Positions 14,531-21,973 are shown, counted from the stretch's first letter. The stretch: DNA of 21,973 bases from Clostridiales bacterium (GCA_018369015.1 JAGZDD010000054.1:1-21973), one strand, 5' to 3'. Notes: a model not told the origin generated them from the letters alone. Numbers and translations are program-made.

Positions 14531-14683
14531 TGTCCACTTTGTGGACATTTATACCATGGCCGCAAGCGGCCATGCTATGGCTTCGCCTGTTATGCGTACT
14601 TTCGCGCATTGGAAAGCTCGCTTGCGCTCGCTGCGCGAAAGACGCGGTATAAATGTCCACTTTGTGGACATTTATACCATGGC
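14531..14683 (-). repeat. structured repeat, family 2, copy B
   Basis: The ends are a perfect 30-bp direct repeat (14531-14560 and 14654-14683), and each contains the palindrome TGTCCAC-ttt-GTGGACA. At the pgcA end the palindrome is complete: a 15-bp stem with a 3-nt loop (14646-14678). The interior, read on the minus strand, has a GCGTCTTTCGCGC stem with GCGCGAAAGTACGC, then GGCGAAGCC, then GGCCGCTTGCGGCC, in the same order as copy A (4979-5126). The right-hand repeat includes the last codons and stop of pgcA. Confidence 0.85.
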
Positions 14684-16402
14684 ATTAATCATATCAAGCA
14701 CAGCTTGGCCTAAAGCCGCAGACTTTTCATCTGCGTCAGCCAGGGAGCTCCCCTTAATGCCATAGTAGAATTTAATTTTCGGTTCTGTTCCTGAAGGGCG
14801 AACGCAAAGCCATGCGTCATCATTCATATCATAATACAGAACATTGGAGCTTGGAAGCCCGGTCGGAGTTACCATACCGCTTTCAAGGTCAACAATCTCA
14901 TCCTTCTTATAGTCTCTTGAAGAAAGCACCTTATATCCGGCCAGTTCCTTCGGCGGATTGTTGCGCAGTGTTTCCATAATGGACTGGATTTTGGCAAGTC
15001 CTTCAATACCCGACAGGGAAATCGCCTTCACATCATCTTTATAGTAGCCATATTTCTCATACATATCTATCATGGCATCCCATAATGTCTTGCCCTGGGT
15101 CCTGTAGTAAGCGGCAGCCTCGCAAAGAGCCATTGTGGCAACAATCGCATCCTTATCTCTGGCATGGGTGCCGATAAGACAGCCGTAGCTCTCCTCAAAG
15201 CCAAAGAGATATGTACCCTTTTTGCTGTTTTCAAAGCCTAAAATCTGTTGTCCGATATACTTAAAGCCTGTCAGACACTCAATCAGGCGGATATGGTACG
15301 CTTTGGCGATAGCATCTGCCATATTGGTCGTAACGATGGTTTTAATCAGAGCGCCGTCCTCCGGCAGCCCCTTTAGCTCCTTCCACTGGCTGATCGTATA
15401 TTCGGCTAAAAGGCAGCCGGACATATTTCCAGTCAGGCAATGATACACGCCGTCTTTATCTTTTACCCGTACGCCAAGGCGGTCAGCATCCGGATCCGTA
15501 GCCAGTACTAAGTCAGCGTCCAGCTTCTTTGCCAGCTCAAGGCCAAGAACAAAGGCTTCGTCAGATTCCGGATTTGGATAACTGACTGTTGGAAATTCTC
15601 CATCTGGAAGCTCCTGCTGTGGAACAACATAAACATTGTTAAAGCCTATTTCCTTAAGAATCCGTCTGGCAGGAATATTTCCCGTGCCGTGAAGGGGCGT
15701 ATAAACAATTTTAATCTCATCGCCCACCGCTTTAATGCTGTCCATATGCTTAACCTGCTTTTTAAGCTCGGCAATATAAGCGTCGTCGACCTCCTGGCCA
15801 ATAGTCACATACAATCCGGCGGCTGTGGCTGCATCTTTGTCCATCGTCAGAACCTTATTGTAGTCGGTTACGGCCTTAACCTCATCCATAATCCCTGTGT
15901 CATGGGGCGGTGTAATCTGGGCGCCGTCCTCCCAGTAAACCTTATAACCGTTATATTCCGGCGGATTATGGCTTGCTGTAATATTAATGCCTGCAATACA
16001 GCCTAAATGGCGAACAGCAAAGGACAGCTCCGGCGTTGGTCTTAAGGACTCGAAACGGTATGCCTTAATGCCGTTGGCAGCCAGACACAGGGCGGCTTCT
16101 TCGGAAAATTCCGGAGACATTCGGCGGGAATCGTAAGCGATAGCCACTCCTTTGCTTTCACCGCCCTGCTTTTTAATATAATTGGCAAGGCCCTGGGTGG
16201 TTTTACGGACAACATATTTATTCATACGGTTAATGCCTGCCCCGATAATCCCGCGAAGCCCGGCCGTTCCAAACTCCAGATCCATATAAAAACGTTCTTT
16301 AATTTCGTTTTCGTCATCCTTAATGCTCAAAAGCTCAGCCTTTGTAGCTTCATCAAAATAGGAATTGGCAAGCCAGTCCTCATAAATTTTCTTGTAGTCC
16401 AT
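14672..16402 (-). CDS. pgcA: alpha-phosphoglucomutase (phosphohexomutase family)
   Basis: The enzyme interconverts glucose-1-phosphate and glucose-6-phosphate in the cytoplasm, feeding UDP-glucose and glycogen or polysaccharide synthesis. The 576-residue protein is full length. The catalytic phosphoserine loop TASHNP places Ser144, the metal loop DPDADR is at 303-308, the sugar loop GFEESYG at 401-407, and the phosphate-binding loop RPSGTEPK at 535-542. An AGGAGG lies about 8 nt before the ATG. It appears monocistronic. A phosphomannomutase role is possible in this superfamily, but GFEES and overall length favour phosphoglucomutase of the PgcA/PGM2 type. Its last codons (Ala-Met-Val-stop) coincide with the end of repeat copy B. 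Confidence 0.95.
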   Translation of the reverse strand: MDYKKIYEDWLANSYFDEATKAELLSIKDDENEIKERFYMDLEFGTAGLRGIIGAGINRMNKYVVRKTTQGLANYIKKQGGESKGVAIAYDSRRMSPEFSEEAALCLAANGIKAYRFESLRPTPELSFAVRHLGCIAGINITASHNPPEYNGYKVYWEDGAQITPPHDTGIMDEVKAVTDYNKVLTMDKDAATAAGLYVTIGQEVDDAYIAELKKQVKHMDSIKAVGDEIKIVYTPLHGTGNIPARRILKEIGFNNVYVVPQQELPDGEFPTVSYPNPESDEAFVLGLELAKKLDADLVLATDPDADRLGVRVKDKDGVYHCLTGNMSGCLLAEYTISQWKELKGLPEDGALIKTIVTTNMADAIAKAYHIRLIECLTGFKYIGQQILGFENSKKGTYLFGFEESYGCLIGTHARDKDAIVATMALCEAAAYYRTQGKTLWDAMIDMYEKYGYYKDDVKAISLSGIEGLAKIQSIMETLRNNPPKELAGYKVLSSRDYKKDEIVDLESGMVTPTGLPSSNVLYYDMNDDAWLCVRPSGTEPKIKFYYGIKGSSLADADEKSAALGQAVLDMINAMV

Positions 16403-16550
16403 TGGAATTACCTCCTGAATTCATCAAATGTGATGTAACATATAGTTCGTATTTATTATAATACATTTCGTAGGAAAAATAAAGGAAAATTTAACTATAT
16501 TAAACATGCTTTAACGAAAATTTACGACATTTTTTGTGCATTTTTTCAGA

Positions 16551-17600
16551 TCAATAATTTTTCAACTGTCTATAGAAATGGTCAAGGAAATTTTTGCGAA
16601 GCTCCCGGATACTGATAAACGCTTCCAGTTTTTCCTGATTTCTTGCTGAGGTCCAGCTTTTGCGGGTATTATAATAGTGGTTAGCGATCTTCCAGAATTT
16701 TTCTGGAAACAGCATAAGGATATAAAGATATTTTTTCTCGTTCAGGCTCAAAGGAAGCTCTGCGTTATAGGCATCCACAATGGCTGTGCCGAGGGCTACA
16801 TCCCAATGATTTTTTTCCATGACCTTACGCAGAAATAAGTATAAGTCGTTGACCTGGACATTAACATTCATTTTATCAAAATTAACGGTGGCCATGGCCG
16901 GAAGCTTTTCATTGCAGCAGCCGGGAACAGTATATTCGGTGCGTCCTTTCATAAGAATCACATTGTGATGGTTATAGTCGCCATGGCAGAGTGTACGCTC
17001 CTCCTTCGCCCTTGTAAAAAGCTCCTCATATTCCGGGGTTCCTAATGCCTGTGCCGCCTCCAATGCCTGCCCCGCAAATTCCTCATAACAATCCAGGTAC
17101 ATTGTTTCAAAAGACTTTTTCTGCTTTTTGCTGCGCATATAATTTCTAATAGATTTCATCTCCCGGCAATGCTTATCCAGTATATTTTTCATTCCTCCAT
17201 AGGAATAGCTTTGAACCATTTCAGGGCTTAAAGGTACGCCCCGCAGCTGCCGGTGGAGCCTTGCCAGATTTGCTGCCAATGCAATAAGGTCTTCCCGGGA
17301 TTTCATATCACATTCCCGGCCATCGTACCACTCCTTAACCACATAGCCCCGGTCATATTTATTTTTAGAAAGCAGCTCCCCCTCCCGGTTTACAACGATT
17401 TGATCCACATTCATATAGCCCCGGTCGCGCACCGTGTATTTTACAAGGGATTCAAATACAAGACGCGACGGCGACAGTGTATATTCCCGGACAAGTCTAA
17501 GCCCCTGATCTGTTTCACAGATGACAGCGCCTCTGCCCCGGCAGGTGGTAATAACATTAAAGGAATACTTATCCAAAATCTCTTTGATTTTTTCGTCCAC
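16551..17600 (-). CDS. CotS-family spore coat kinase-like protein
   Basis: This 349-residue protein has an aminoglycoside-phosphotransferase/choline-kinase fold like the CotS, CotI and YtaA spore coat proteins of Bacillus. The catalytic loop is CHGDYNHHNVIL (HGD at residues 206-208) and the metal-binding loop is VNFDK (about 239-243). An ordered C-terminal helical part includes VNDLYLFLRK. Such proteins sit in the coat; kinase activity is plausible but its substrate is unknown. I choose the GTG at 17600, with GGAGGG 7 nt upstream. The ATG at 17615 overlaps that ribosome-binding site and has none of its own. The ribosome-binding site lies inside the terminator hairpin of the upstream gene. A short AT-rich gap with only a weak TATAAT (16455-16460) separates it from pgcA downstream. 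Confidence 0.85.
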   Translation of the reverse strand: MDEKIKEILDKYSFNVITTCRGRGAVICETDQGLRLVREYTLSPSRLVFESLVKYTVRDRGYMNVDQIVVNREGELLSKNKYDRGYVVKEWYDGRECDMKSREDLIALAANLARLHRQLRGVPLSPEMVQSYSYGGMKNILDKHCREMKSIRNYMRSKKQKKSFETMYLDCYEEFAGQALEAAQALGTPEYEELFTRAKEERTLCHGDYNHHNVILMKGRTEYTVPGCCNEKLPAMATVNFDKMNVNVQVNDLYLFLRKVMEKNHWDVALGTAIVDAYNAELPLSLNEKKYLYILMLFPEKFWKIANHYYNTRKSWTSARNQEKLEAFISIRELRKNFLDHFYRQLKNY

Positions 17601-17667
17601 AAAAAATCCCTCCATACTTAGACCAGAACAACAAGCTTTCTGTCTAACATATGAAGGGATTTTTTTA
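17601..17667 (-). terminator. terminator hairpin that also holds the ribosome-binding site of the CotS-like gene
   Basis: On the minus strand AAAAATCCCTTCATA pairs with TATGGAGGGATTTTT, with an inner TTAGAC/GTCTAA stem and AGAA/TTCT beyond it. The right arm ends in ATTTTTT, directly followed by the GTG start of the coat-kinase gene. It begins 11 bp after the stop codon of the solute-binding protein gene. The GGAGGG in the right arm (17608-17613) is the only ribosome-binding site for the next gene. Confidence 0.8.
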
Positions 17668-17677
17668 TTTATTCGTA

Positions 17678-19297
17678 TCAGTTACCGTCTTTAGAAGCGT
17701 ACCATTCATCCAACTGGGCCTGAGCAGAGTCTACCATTTTATCAATGCCGGCACCTTTGAGCTTTTCATTAAATGCTGGAAGCTCTGTTTCCAAATCAAG
17801 AATACCGCAGTTAAGCCCTTTATAGTATTCATTATAAACAGCCGTTACTGCTGTTATCTCATTTTCCAGCCCTGTAGAATCTGCAACAAATCCAATCAAA
17901 GGCGAAAGCAGGGGATTTTCGTTATCCTTTGCTGAAATCTCCCGTGTATCCGGGTTAGAGCCATCCCACAGGCCAGCCAAATACTGGTTGCCAATCTCCC
18001 ATGTCATATTGATATAATATCCTGCATTATTACTGTCTACGCCTTCAGGGAAGTTATACGTGCCATCCTCCTGGACAACATAATGGGTTTCTTCAATCCC
18101 ATAATTAAGCAGATCGACAATCTCCTTATTGGAATACATGAGGTTTAAAAATTTCATGGCAGCCTCCGGCTCCCTTGTTGTTACCGGAATTGTCCAGTCA
18201 ATGGCATTGACTGTCGATGTAGATACCGGGGCACTGGCAATTTTAATAACCGTCATATCATAGCCACTCTGAGCTACTGTGTCCATATATGTGGAATTTT
18301 CAGCAGCAAAGAAATAGGCAAAGGCAATATCATTTTTAACAAACATATAATTATTGTCTTCTGTGGTAGCGGCATCTTTATAAACATACCCTGCCTCATA
18401 CCAATCGCGGACAACCTGAAGCGCTGCTTTATATTCCTCAGTTTCAAACAAATTGACAACCTTTGCAGGTTCATCCGTAAAAGCTACAATATAATCATTA
18501 ATTAATTTATCAAAAGTCACAGCATCTTCAAATTTATCCGATACAAGCACAGGCATAAATGTTGTCACATTCCCCTGGCTGCCAGCCGGAGCCATAGGAA
18601 CAAGCTCTGTCTGCTCCTTAACCGCTGCTAAAATCTCGGTAAGCTCGCTCATGGATGTGAGGTTCTCACCTTTCTCCAACATTCCAAGCTGCTCAAGAAT
18701 GTCGGTGCGCATCGCCAAGTACATGTTGCTGACCATATCCTTATTCACAGGCACCGCATAGGTTACGCCGTTAAGCTTTGTTGTTTCCATATATTCTGGT
18801 TTTATCTCGGATAAAATGTCCTGTCCATATTCATTTAAAAGATCATCCAGCGGCGTTAGCTGCTTCTGTGAGGTCATTGCGGCAAAGGTTGTTGGACCGG
18901 CAAAAAATGTGGGGGCCAAATCAAGCTGCTCGTTCGATGAAATCATCAGGTTCATTTGCTCATTGTAGCTTCCTGACTGGAAGGGCATTAGTTCCACCTC
19001 TGTATTAATAGCCTCCACTGTGATGGCATTGATTGCCTCTTCAACAGCATCCACATCGGAAGTATTGCTGCCATTGCAATAATACGCGACAACAATCGAA
19101 GCTGTATCTTCGTCCTCCCCAGCACTATTCCCCTCAGCGCTTCCAGCCTTGTCCGTTTCTTCTCCGGTGTTTCCCAAAGCCTCTGCTGCTCTGGAAGTAT
19201 CCTGGCTGCCTTCCGCTGCAGTTCCTTCCGAATTTCCACAGGCTCCCATGGATAATGCCATTGTCATTGCCAACGCAAATGTGATACTTCTCTTCAT
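17678..19297 (-). CDS. ABC-type sugar/oligosaccharide-binding lipoprotein with DUF3502 domain
   Basis: This 539-residue extracellular solute-binding protein has a lipoprotein signal (lipobox MGAC, Cys20). A low-complexity linker rich in Gly, Ser, Glu and Asp spans about 21-65. A family 1 binding domain spans about 66-400. The C-terminal part, with SPLIGFVADSTGLENEITAVTAVYNEYY and a final QAQLDEWYAS, is typical of DUF3502, found in LplA-like binding proteins. It would sit on the outer membrane face and deliver a carbohydrate to an ABC permease. No permease gene is nearby; its downstream neighbour is a spore coat kinase. AAGGAGG lies about 9 nt before the ATG. A promoter lies at 19395-19422, and the response regulator gene upstream is the likely controller. 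Confidence 0.92.
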   Translation of the reverse strand: MKRSITFALAMTMALSMGACGNSEGTAAEGSQDTSRAAEALGNTGEETDKAGSAEGNSAGEDEDTASIVVAYYCNGSNTSDVDAVEEAINAITVEAINTEVELMPFQSGSYNEQMNLMISSNEQLDLAPTFFAGPTTFAAMTSQKQLTPLDDLLNEYGQDILSEIKPEYMETTKLNGVTYAVPVNKDMVSNMYLAMRTDILEQLGMLEKGENLTSMSELTEILAAVKEQTELVPMAPAGSQGNVTTFMPVLVSDKFEDAVTFDKLINDYIVAFTDEPAKVVNLFETEEYKAALQVVRDWYEAGYVYKDAATTEDNNYMFVKNDIAFAYFFAAENSTYMDTVAQSGYDMTVIKIASAPVSTSTVNAIDWTIPVTTREPEAAMKFLNLMYSNKEIVDLLNYGIEETHYVVQEDGTYNFPEGVDSNNAGYYINMTWEIGNQYLAGLWDGSNPDTREISAKDNENPLLSPLIGFVADSTGLENEITAVTAVYNEYYKGLNCGILDLETELPAFNEKLKGAGIDKMVDSAQAQLDEWYASKDGN

Positions 19298-19318
19298 TGT
19301 GAAAATACCTCCTTTTTT

Positions 19319-19344
19319 CTATGAAACCCTCCCGGCTTTCATAG
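19319..19344 (-). other. leader hairpin of the solute-binding protein gene
   Basis: CTATGAAA and TTTCATAG form a perfect 8-bp stem with a 10-nt loop, ending directly upstream of the AAGGAGG ribosome-binding site. It might affect translation or mRNA stability. No T tract follows. Confidence 0.45.
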
Positions 19345-19394
19345 CTTTTAACTTATGTTGGACATATTTTATCACAATGTACAGAAAAATACGG

Positions 19395-19422
19395 AGTATA
19401 TTTCTATCCTTGTATTTGTAAA
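19395..19422 (-). promoter_or_regulatory. promoter of the solute-binding protein gene
   Basis: On the minus strand TTTACA (19417-19422) and TATACT (19395-19400) are separated by 16 bp. The predicted leader is about 90 nt. The sequence just upstream contains AAAGCGTTTT, which loosely resembles the core of a CcpA site. Confidence 0.55.
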
Positions 19423-19459
19423 AAAACGCTTTGTAATGTTTTTATAGTATCCTCCAGGG

Positions 19460-20251
19460 CTATTGCCTGAAACTCTTCCGGTATGCTAACGGCGTCATTC
19501 CCAGCTCCTTCTTAAACAGACGGGTAAAGTAAGAATAATCACTATAGCCAACAGATAAGGCCACTTCTGAAACTGCAAGCTCTGTATTCAGCAGCAGCGC
19601 CTTGGCACCGTTAAGGCGCTCAAAGGTAATAAATGAAAGCACTGAAATCCCGGTTTTCTTCCGAAACGACTTCATTAAATGAGCCGGGCTTAAGCTGACA
19701 TAATCTGCAATTTCCTGAATAGATATATTTTCCATTAAATGCTCCCGCACATAATGGCGCACTTTATCTTCAAGGCTGTCGGAATGTTGGTCATAGCCGA
19801 CATTCATTAATGTTTTAAACAGCTTGTCAAGATAAGCCCGTTTCTGGCTGTCCTCATTTTCAATAAGCTTTTTCTGCCACTGAATTTTATCCATAGCCTT
19901 TTTTATAACCGCCTTCAGCTCTTCATACTCAATCGGCTTTAACACATAATCCATGCACCCGAGACGCATCGCTTGGCGTAAATAATCAAATTCAGCATGG
20001 CAGGTCAGCATAATACATTCTATATGGGGATAGTAGCTTTTTACCCATTCTAACAAGGAAATCCCCGATCCGTCCGGCATCTCAATATCACATAAAATAA
20101 TATCCACCGGCTGCTTTTGCAAAAAAGCTTTTGCTTCATCTACAGAATAGGCGCAGTCCGCCCGGCAAAACCCTAACGTAAGCGGCTGTAAATTCCGCAT
20201 AATTGCATTGGCAATAAAAATTTCATCATCAACAATGAGTAACCGGTACAC
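19460..20251 (-). CDS. two-component response regulator, CheY-AraC type (YesN-like)
   Basis: This 263-residue protein has a receiver domain at about 1-120 with acidic residues Asp8 and Asp9, phospho-acceptor Asp55 in LCDIEMPDGSG, Thr83 and Lys105. An AraC-type double helix-turn-helix fills about 163-260 (ISIQEIADYVSLSPAHLMKSFRKKTG; VSEVALSVGYSDYSYFTRLFKKELGMTPLAYR). I choose the GTG at 20251 because GGGAGGAGGAG lies directly upstream and the receiver domain begins there (VYRLLIVDDE); an ATG at 20317 would add 22 residues with no ribosome-binding site. Such regulators usually pair with a YesM-type kinase and activate sugar ABC transporter genes. The target is probably the adjacent binding-protein gene. 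No kinase gene is in the window. It is shorter than many YesN proteins, with a short linker. Confidence 0.93.
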   Translation of the reverse strand: MYRLLIVDDEIFIANAIMRNLQPLTLGFCRADCAYSVDEAKAFLQKQPVDIILCDIEMPDGSGISLLEWVKSYYPHIECIMLTCHAEFDYLRQAMRLGCMDYVLKPIEYEELKAVIKKAMDKIQWQKKLIENEDSQKRAYLDKLFKTLMNVGYDQHSDSLEDKVRHYVREHLMENISIQEIADYVSLSPAHLMKSFRKKTGISVLSFITFERLNGAKALLLNTELAVSEVALSVGYSDYSYFTRLFKKELGMTPLAYRKSFRQ

Positions 20252-20317
20252 AAAACTCCTCCTCCCGGTATAGACACAGAACATACATTTCCATATTTTA
20301 TCCGGCTGTACTGTCAC

Positions 20318-20866
20318 CTATATCTCATAAGGCTTCGGCGGTTCTGGCATTTGCCTTGCTATCCCAAGCTCCGCGTAGCCGGTATTTTCTTCCGGATTCC
20401 ATTCCCAGGCACGGGCTTCCCCGACATTGCCTGTATGAAAGTGTAAAAACTTCCATTGCCCATCTTCCTTTATAAATTCATGGAACCACATGCCATATCC
20501 CGCAATGGCCGGATATGGCGGGCCATCATAGCCAAAAATCTTTCCCTGCACAAAAAATCCAAACGATGGGAACATTCCAACCCCCCGCATTCCATCCGCG
20601 TCCACATCGACAAAAGGTACGGTAATCTGGCCTCCGGCATGGAAACGGTCATATTCTGGAAAGGACGATACCATTCTTTCAAGAAACATCTTCTCATAAA
20701 TTTCCTTTGCGCCGATAAAGGGCGGTCTTTTCTTATTCACAAACGAAAAGCTCGTTTCCGGGTTATCGGCAAACAGCGGCCGTACATCTTCAAAATTGCC
20801 GCTGATGAGTAAATGCATATATCTGCCCTGGAGATTTTCAATTTCTAATATATCCTTGGCCGTCAT
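20318..20866 (-). CDS. SnoaL/NTF2-like protein, single domain
   Basis: This 182-residue protein begins EIENLQGRYMHLLISGNFEDVRPLFAD and ends in a WFHEFIKEDGQWKFLHFH strand pair, a pattern typical of the NTF2-like SnoaL fold. That fold covers dehydratases, isomerases, cyclases and non-enzymatic binders, so the reaction cannot be named. The start at 20866 overlaps the stop of the preceding gene (ATGA) and has GGGGGG about 7 nt upstream; a longer frame from 20914 would lie inside the neighbour. It is coupled to the two-domain NTF2 gene and followed 66 bp later by the response regulator. There is no signal peptide. Confidence 0.78.
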   Translation of the reverse strand: MTAKDILEIENLQGRYMHLLISGNFEDVRPLFADNPETSFSFVNKKRPPFIGAKEIYEKMFLERMVSSFPEYDRFHAGGQITVPFVDVDADGMRGVGMFPSFGFFVQGKIFGYDGPPYPAIAGYGMWFHEFIKEDGQWKFLHFHTGNVGEARAWEWNPEENTGYAELGIARQMPEPPKPYEI

Positions 20867-21951
20867 CTTCCTTCCCCCCTTAAGCAGCCGCCTTTGGATA
20901 ATGGCTTCAAACAAACCGCAAAAAACGGCGTCATTTCACAAAACATATGCCACTGGCAGCTTTTATATTTCCATTGCCCGCTTTCCTTAATAAAATCAAT
21001 ATACCAGCGCCCTGTGCGGTTGCTCATTTTGACGTTCGCGCCGTCGCTTTTACAAAGGGCATCCAGAGTCAGCGACGTCCACATGCCCCTGGCCCTCTTT
21101 CCTCCCGGCTCAACCTCAATGACCCTTGAGGTCGCAAGCTGTATGCCTCTCCCATATGCCTTCGCCCTTAGCTTTAGCCATGTAAAATATTTTTCAATCG
21201 AATCCATCCCATTCAAAGCCAAAGGCAATCCCTGGCAAAATAACGACGGCGACTTTCCGGCAAAGAAACGCCGGGCCATGGCGGAGAAATCAGCCCTGTT
21301 CCATGCGTCAATAAACGCACCGTGGAGCTGTTCAATTTCCAGGACATCGCGGCACCACTGAGCATCCTTTTGGTCTTTTTCATCTTTTAAGTCTTCCCCC
21401 GTTTTTAATGATGAGATTCCTCCCTTAAAAAATGGATAGGGCGGAGGCCAGTTTAAAACATCCTTATGAAGATTTCCATTTTCTTCCGGAACACAAGGAT
21501 AACTGCCCAGGTCATACAAAGGTTCCCAACATAGCGTTTTCAGCCGCCATCCCAAAGGGCCTTTAATGAACACGTTATCATATCTTCCTATAAAAATATG
21601 GTATGGATAAGGCGCCTTATAGTTCCCGAAAGCAGGCCCTTCAATGCGGACCGTATACGTGTACCACCTCCCCTTTGCCGTCGTTCCATCCCGGCCTAAT
21701 GTGATGTACTGGGAGGTTCCCTGATTCGTTCCCAATGTATTTCCATTAATCCTGGCGCTTTCGCCAAGGTTTAAATAAAAATCTTTAACCGCGCTTCTTC
21801 CAAAAGCTTCTATATGATCCCAGGGCAAGTATAGGGCAATATCGTCAGATCCCGCAAAAATATCGTCTAAAATCCGGTCAAACATCTGGCTGTTTGCATA
21901 TAATACAAGCATGCCTTGAAGCATCTGGATATTCAAATAGTCATTATACAT
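20863..21951 (-). CDS. protein with two NTF2/SnoaL-like domains
   Basis: This 362-residue protein seems to be a tandem of two NTF2-like halves. Residues about 5-160 contain LQGMLVLYANSQMFDRILDDIFA and GRWYTYTVRIEGP. After a linker of about 40 polar residues (KTGEDLKDEKDQKDAQ), residues about 205-340 contain VLEIEQLHGAFIDAWNRADFSAMARRFF, RARGMWTSLTLDALC and FIKESGQWKYKSCQWHMF. The second half resembles the neighbouring single-domain protein. Start ATG 21951 has GGGGTG about 8 nt upstream; an in-frame GTG at 21960 is possible. The N-terminal region reaches the window edge, so genes further upstream are unseen. Function is not known. Confidence 0.75.
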   Translation of the reverse strand: MYNDYLNIQMLQGMLVLYANSQMFDRILDDIFAGSDDIALYLPWDHIEAFGRSAVKDFYLNLGESARINGNTLGTNQGTSQYITLGRDGTTAKGRWYTYTVRIEGPAFGNYKAPYPYHIFIGRYDNVFIKGPLGWRLKTLCWEPLYDLGSYPCVPEENGNLHKDVLNWPPPYPFFKGGISSLKTGEDLKDEKDQKDAQWCRDVLEIEQLHGAFIDAWNRADFSAMARRFFAGKSPSLFCQGLPLALNGMDSIEKYFTWLKLRAKAYGRGIQLATSRVIEVEPGGKRARGMWTSLTLDALCKSDGANVKMSNRTGRWYIDFIKESGQWKYKSCQWHMFCEMTPFFAVCLKPLSKGGCLRGEGR

Positions 21952-21973
21952 TTTCTTCACCCCTTTACGGCGC

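Noticed and set aside
14531..14683. Reading copy B as a site-specific integration with attL and attR, or as a CRISPR-like repeat-spacer unit
   Set aside because: The direct repeats are palindromic and the interior is conserved in the second copy, with no integrase or cas gene nearby.
17601..17615. ATG start giving the coat kinase five more residues
   Set aside because: ATGGAGGGATTTTTT contains the ribosome-binding site of the following GTG and has none before it.
19423..19432. Possible CcpA (cre) site upstream of the solute-binding protein promoter
   Set aside because: The core AAAGCGTTTT matches, but the outer positions do not (about 10 of 14), and this stretch is A/T rich, so chance is likely.
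20252..20317. N-terminal extension of the response regulator from an ATG at 20317
   Set aside because: The receiver domain and a strong ribosome-binding site both point to the GTG at 20251; the extension has no family resemblance.
20894..21361. 155-residue plus-strand frame opposite the two-domain NTF2 gene
   Set aside because: It has no ribosome-binding site or recognisable domain and lies entirely antisense to a gene with clear NTF2-like patterns and good translation signals.

Overview
The window looks like chromosome from a low-to-mid GC, endospore-forming member of the Clostridia, most likely Lachnospiraceae (inference). Ribosome-binding sites are mostly AAGGAGG-like and promoters fit TTGACA/TATAAT. 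Sporulation and germination genes are present: a SipL-like coat morphogenesis protein, a GerA-family receptor and a CotS-family coat kinase homologue. No tRNA, rRNA, CRISPR array or full-length transposase gene was seen.

Layout. 1-1330 (+) holds an lrgAB-type pair with a clear promoter. 1304-3519 (-) holds a GNAT-type acetyltransferase followed by an alpha/beta hydrolase, which converges on lrgB with a 27-bp overlap. 4014-4841 (-) is a metal-dependent C-C hydrolase of the phloretin/2,4-diacetylphloroglucinol hydrolase family, divergent from a LysR regulator at 5154-6074 (+). 6289-10028 (-) is a germination operon: GerAA-type subunit, a single ORF fusing GerAB to a half-length GerAC, then a small PepSY protein. 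10175-11733 (-) is ispE followed by a FadR-type GntR regulator. 12099-14342 (-) holds sipL preceded by a PrcB-like lipoprotein. 14672-16402 (-) is the phosphoglucomutase pgcA. 16551-17600 (-) is a CotS-type kinase whose ribosome-binding site is buried in the terminator of the upstream solute-binding lipoprotein gene (17678-19297). 19460-21951 (-) holds a response regulator of the CheY-AraC type and two overlapping genes for NTF2/SnoaL-like proteins.

The most interesting material is between the genes. Three elements (11860-12040, 13739-13928, 14409-14453) share terminal inverted repeats of the form GYAACWRYTCAGC and are directly abutted by 8-bp direct repeats. This is the signature of small non-autonomous transposable elements, and GTAA ends with 8-bp duplications point to IS66-type transposition (inference). 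The two larger ones share a nested-hairpin interior although their sequences differ. A second repeat family (4979-5126 and, inverted, 14531-14683) has two copies with one layout of five hairpins. Its terminal hairpins differ between copies by compensated changes at both ends. Several of these elements sit in places with regulatory consequences: at the pgcA stop codon, at the stop codon of the PrcB-like gene, next to the ispE promoter, and in the divergent LysR/hydrolase control region.

Three coding oddities stand out: the GerAB-GerAC fusion lacking the GerAC C-terminal half, the orphan solute-binding protein with neither permeases nor a histidine kinase nearby, and the uncharacterised operon encoding three NTF2-like domains.
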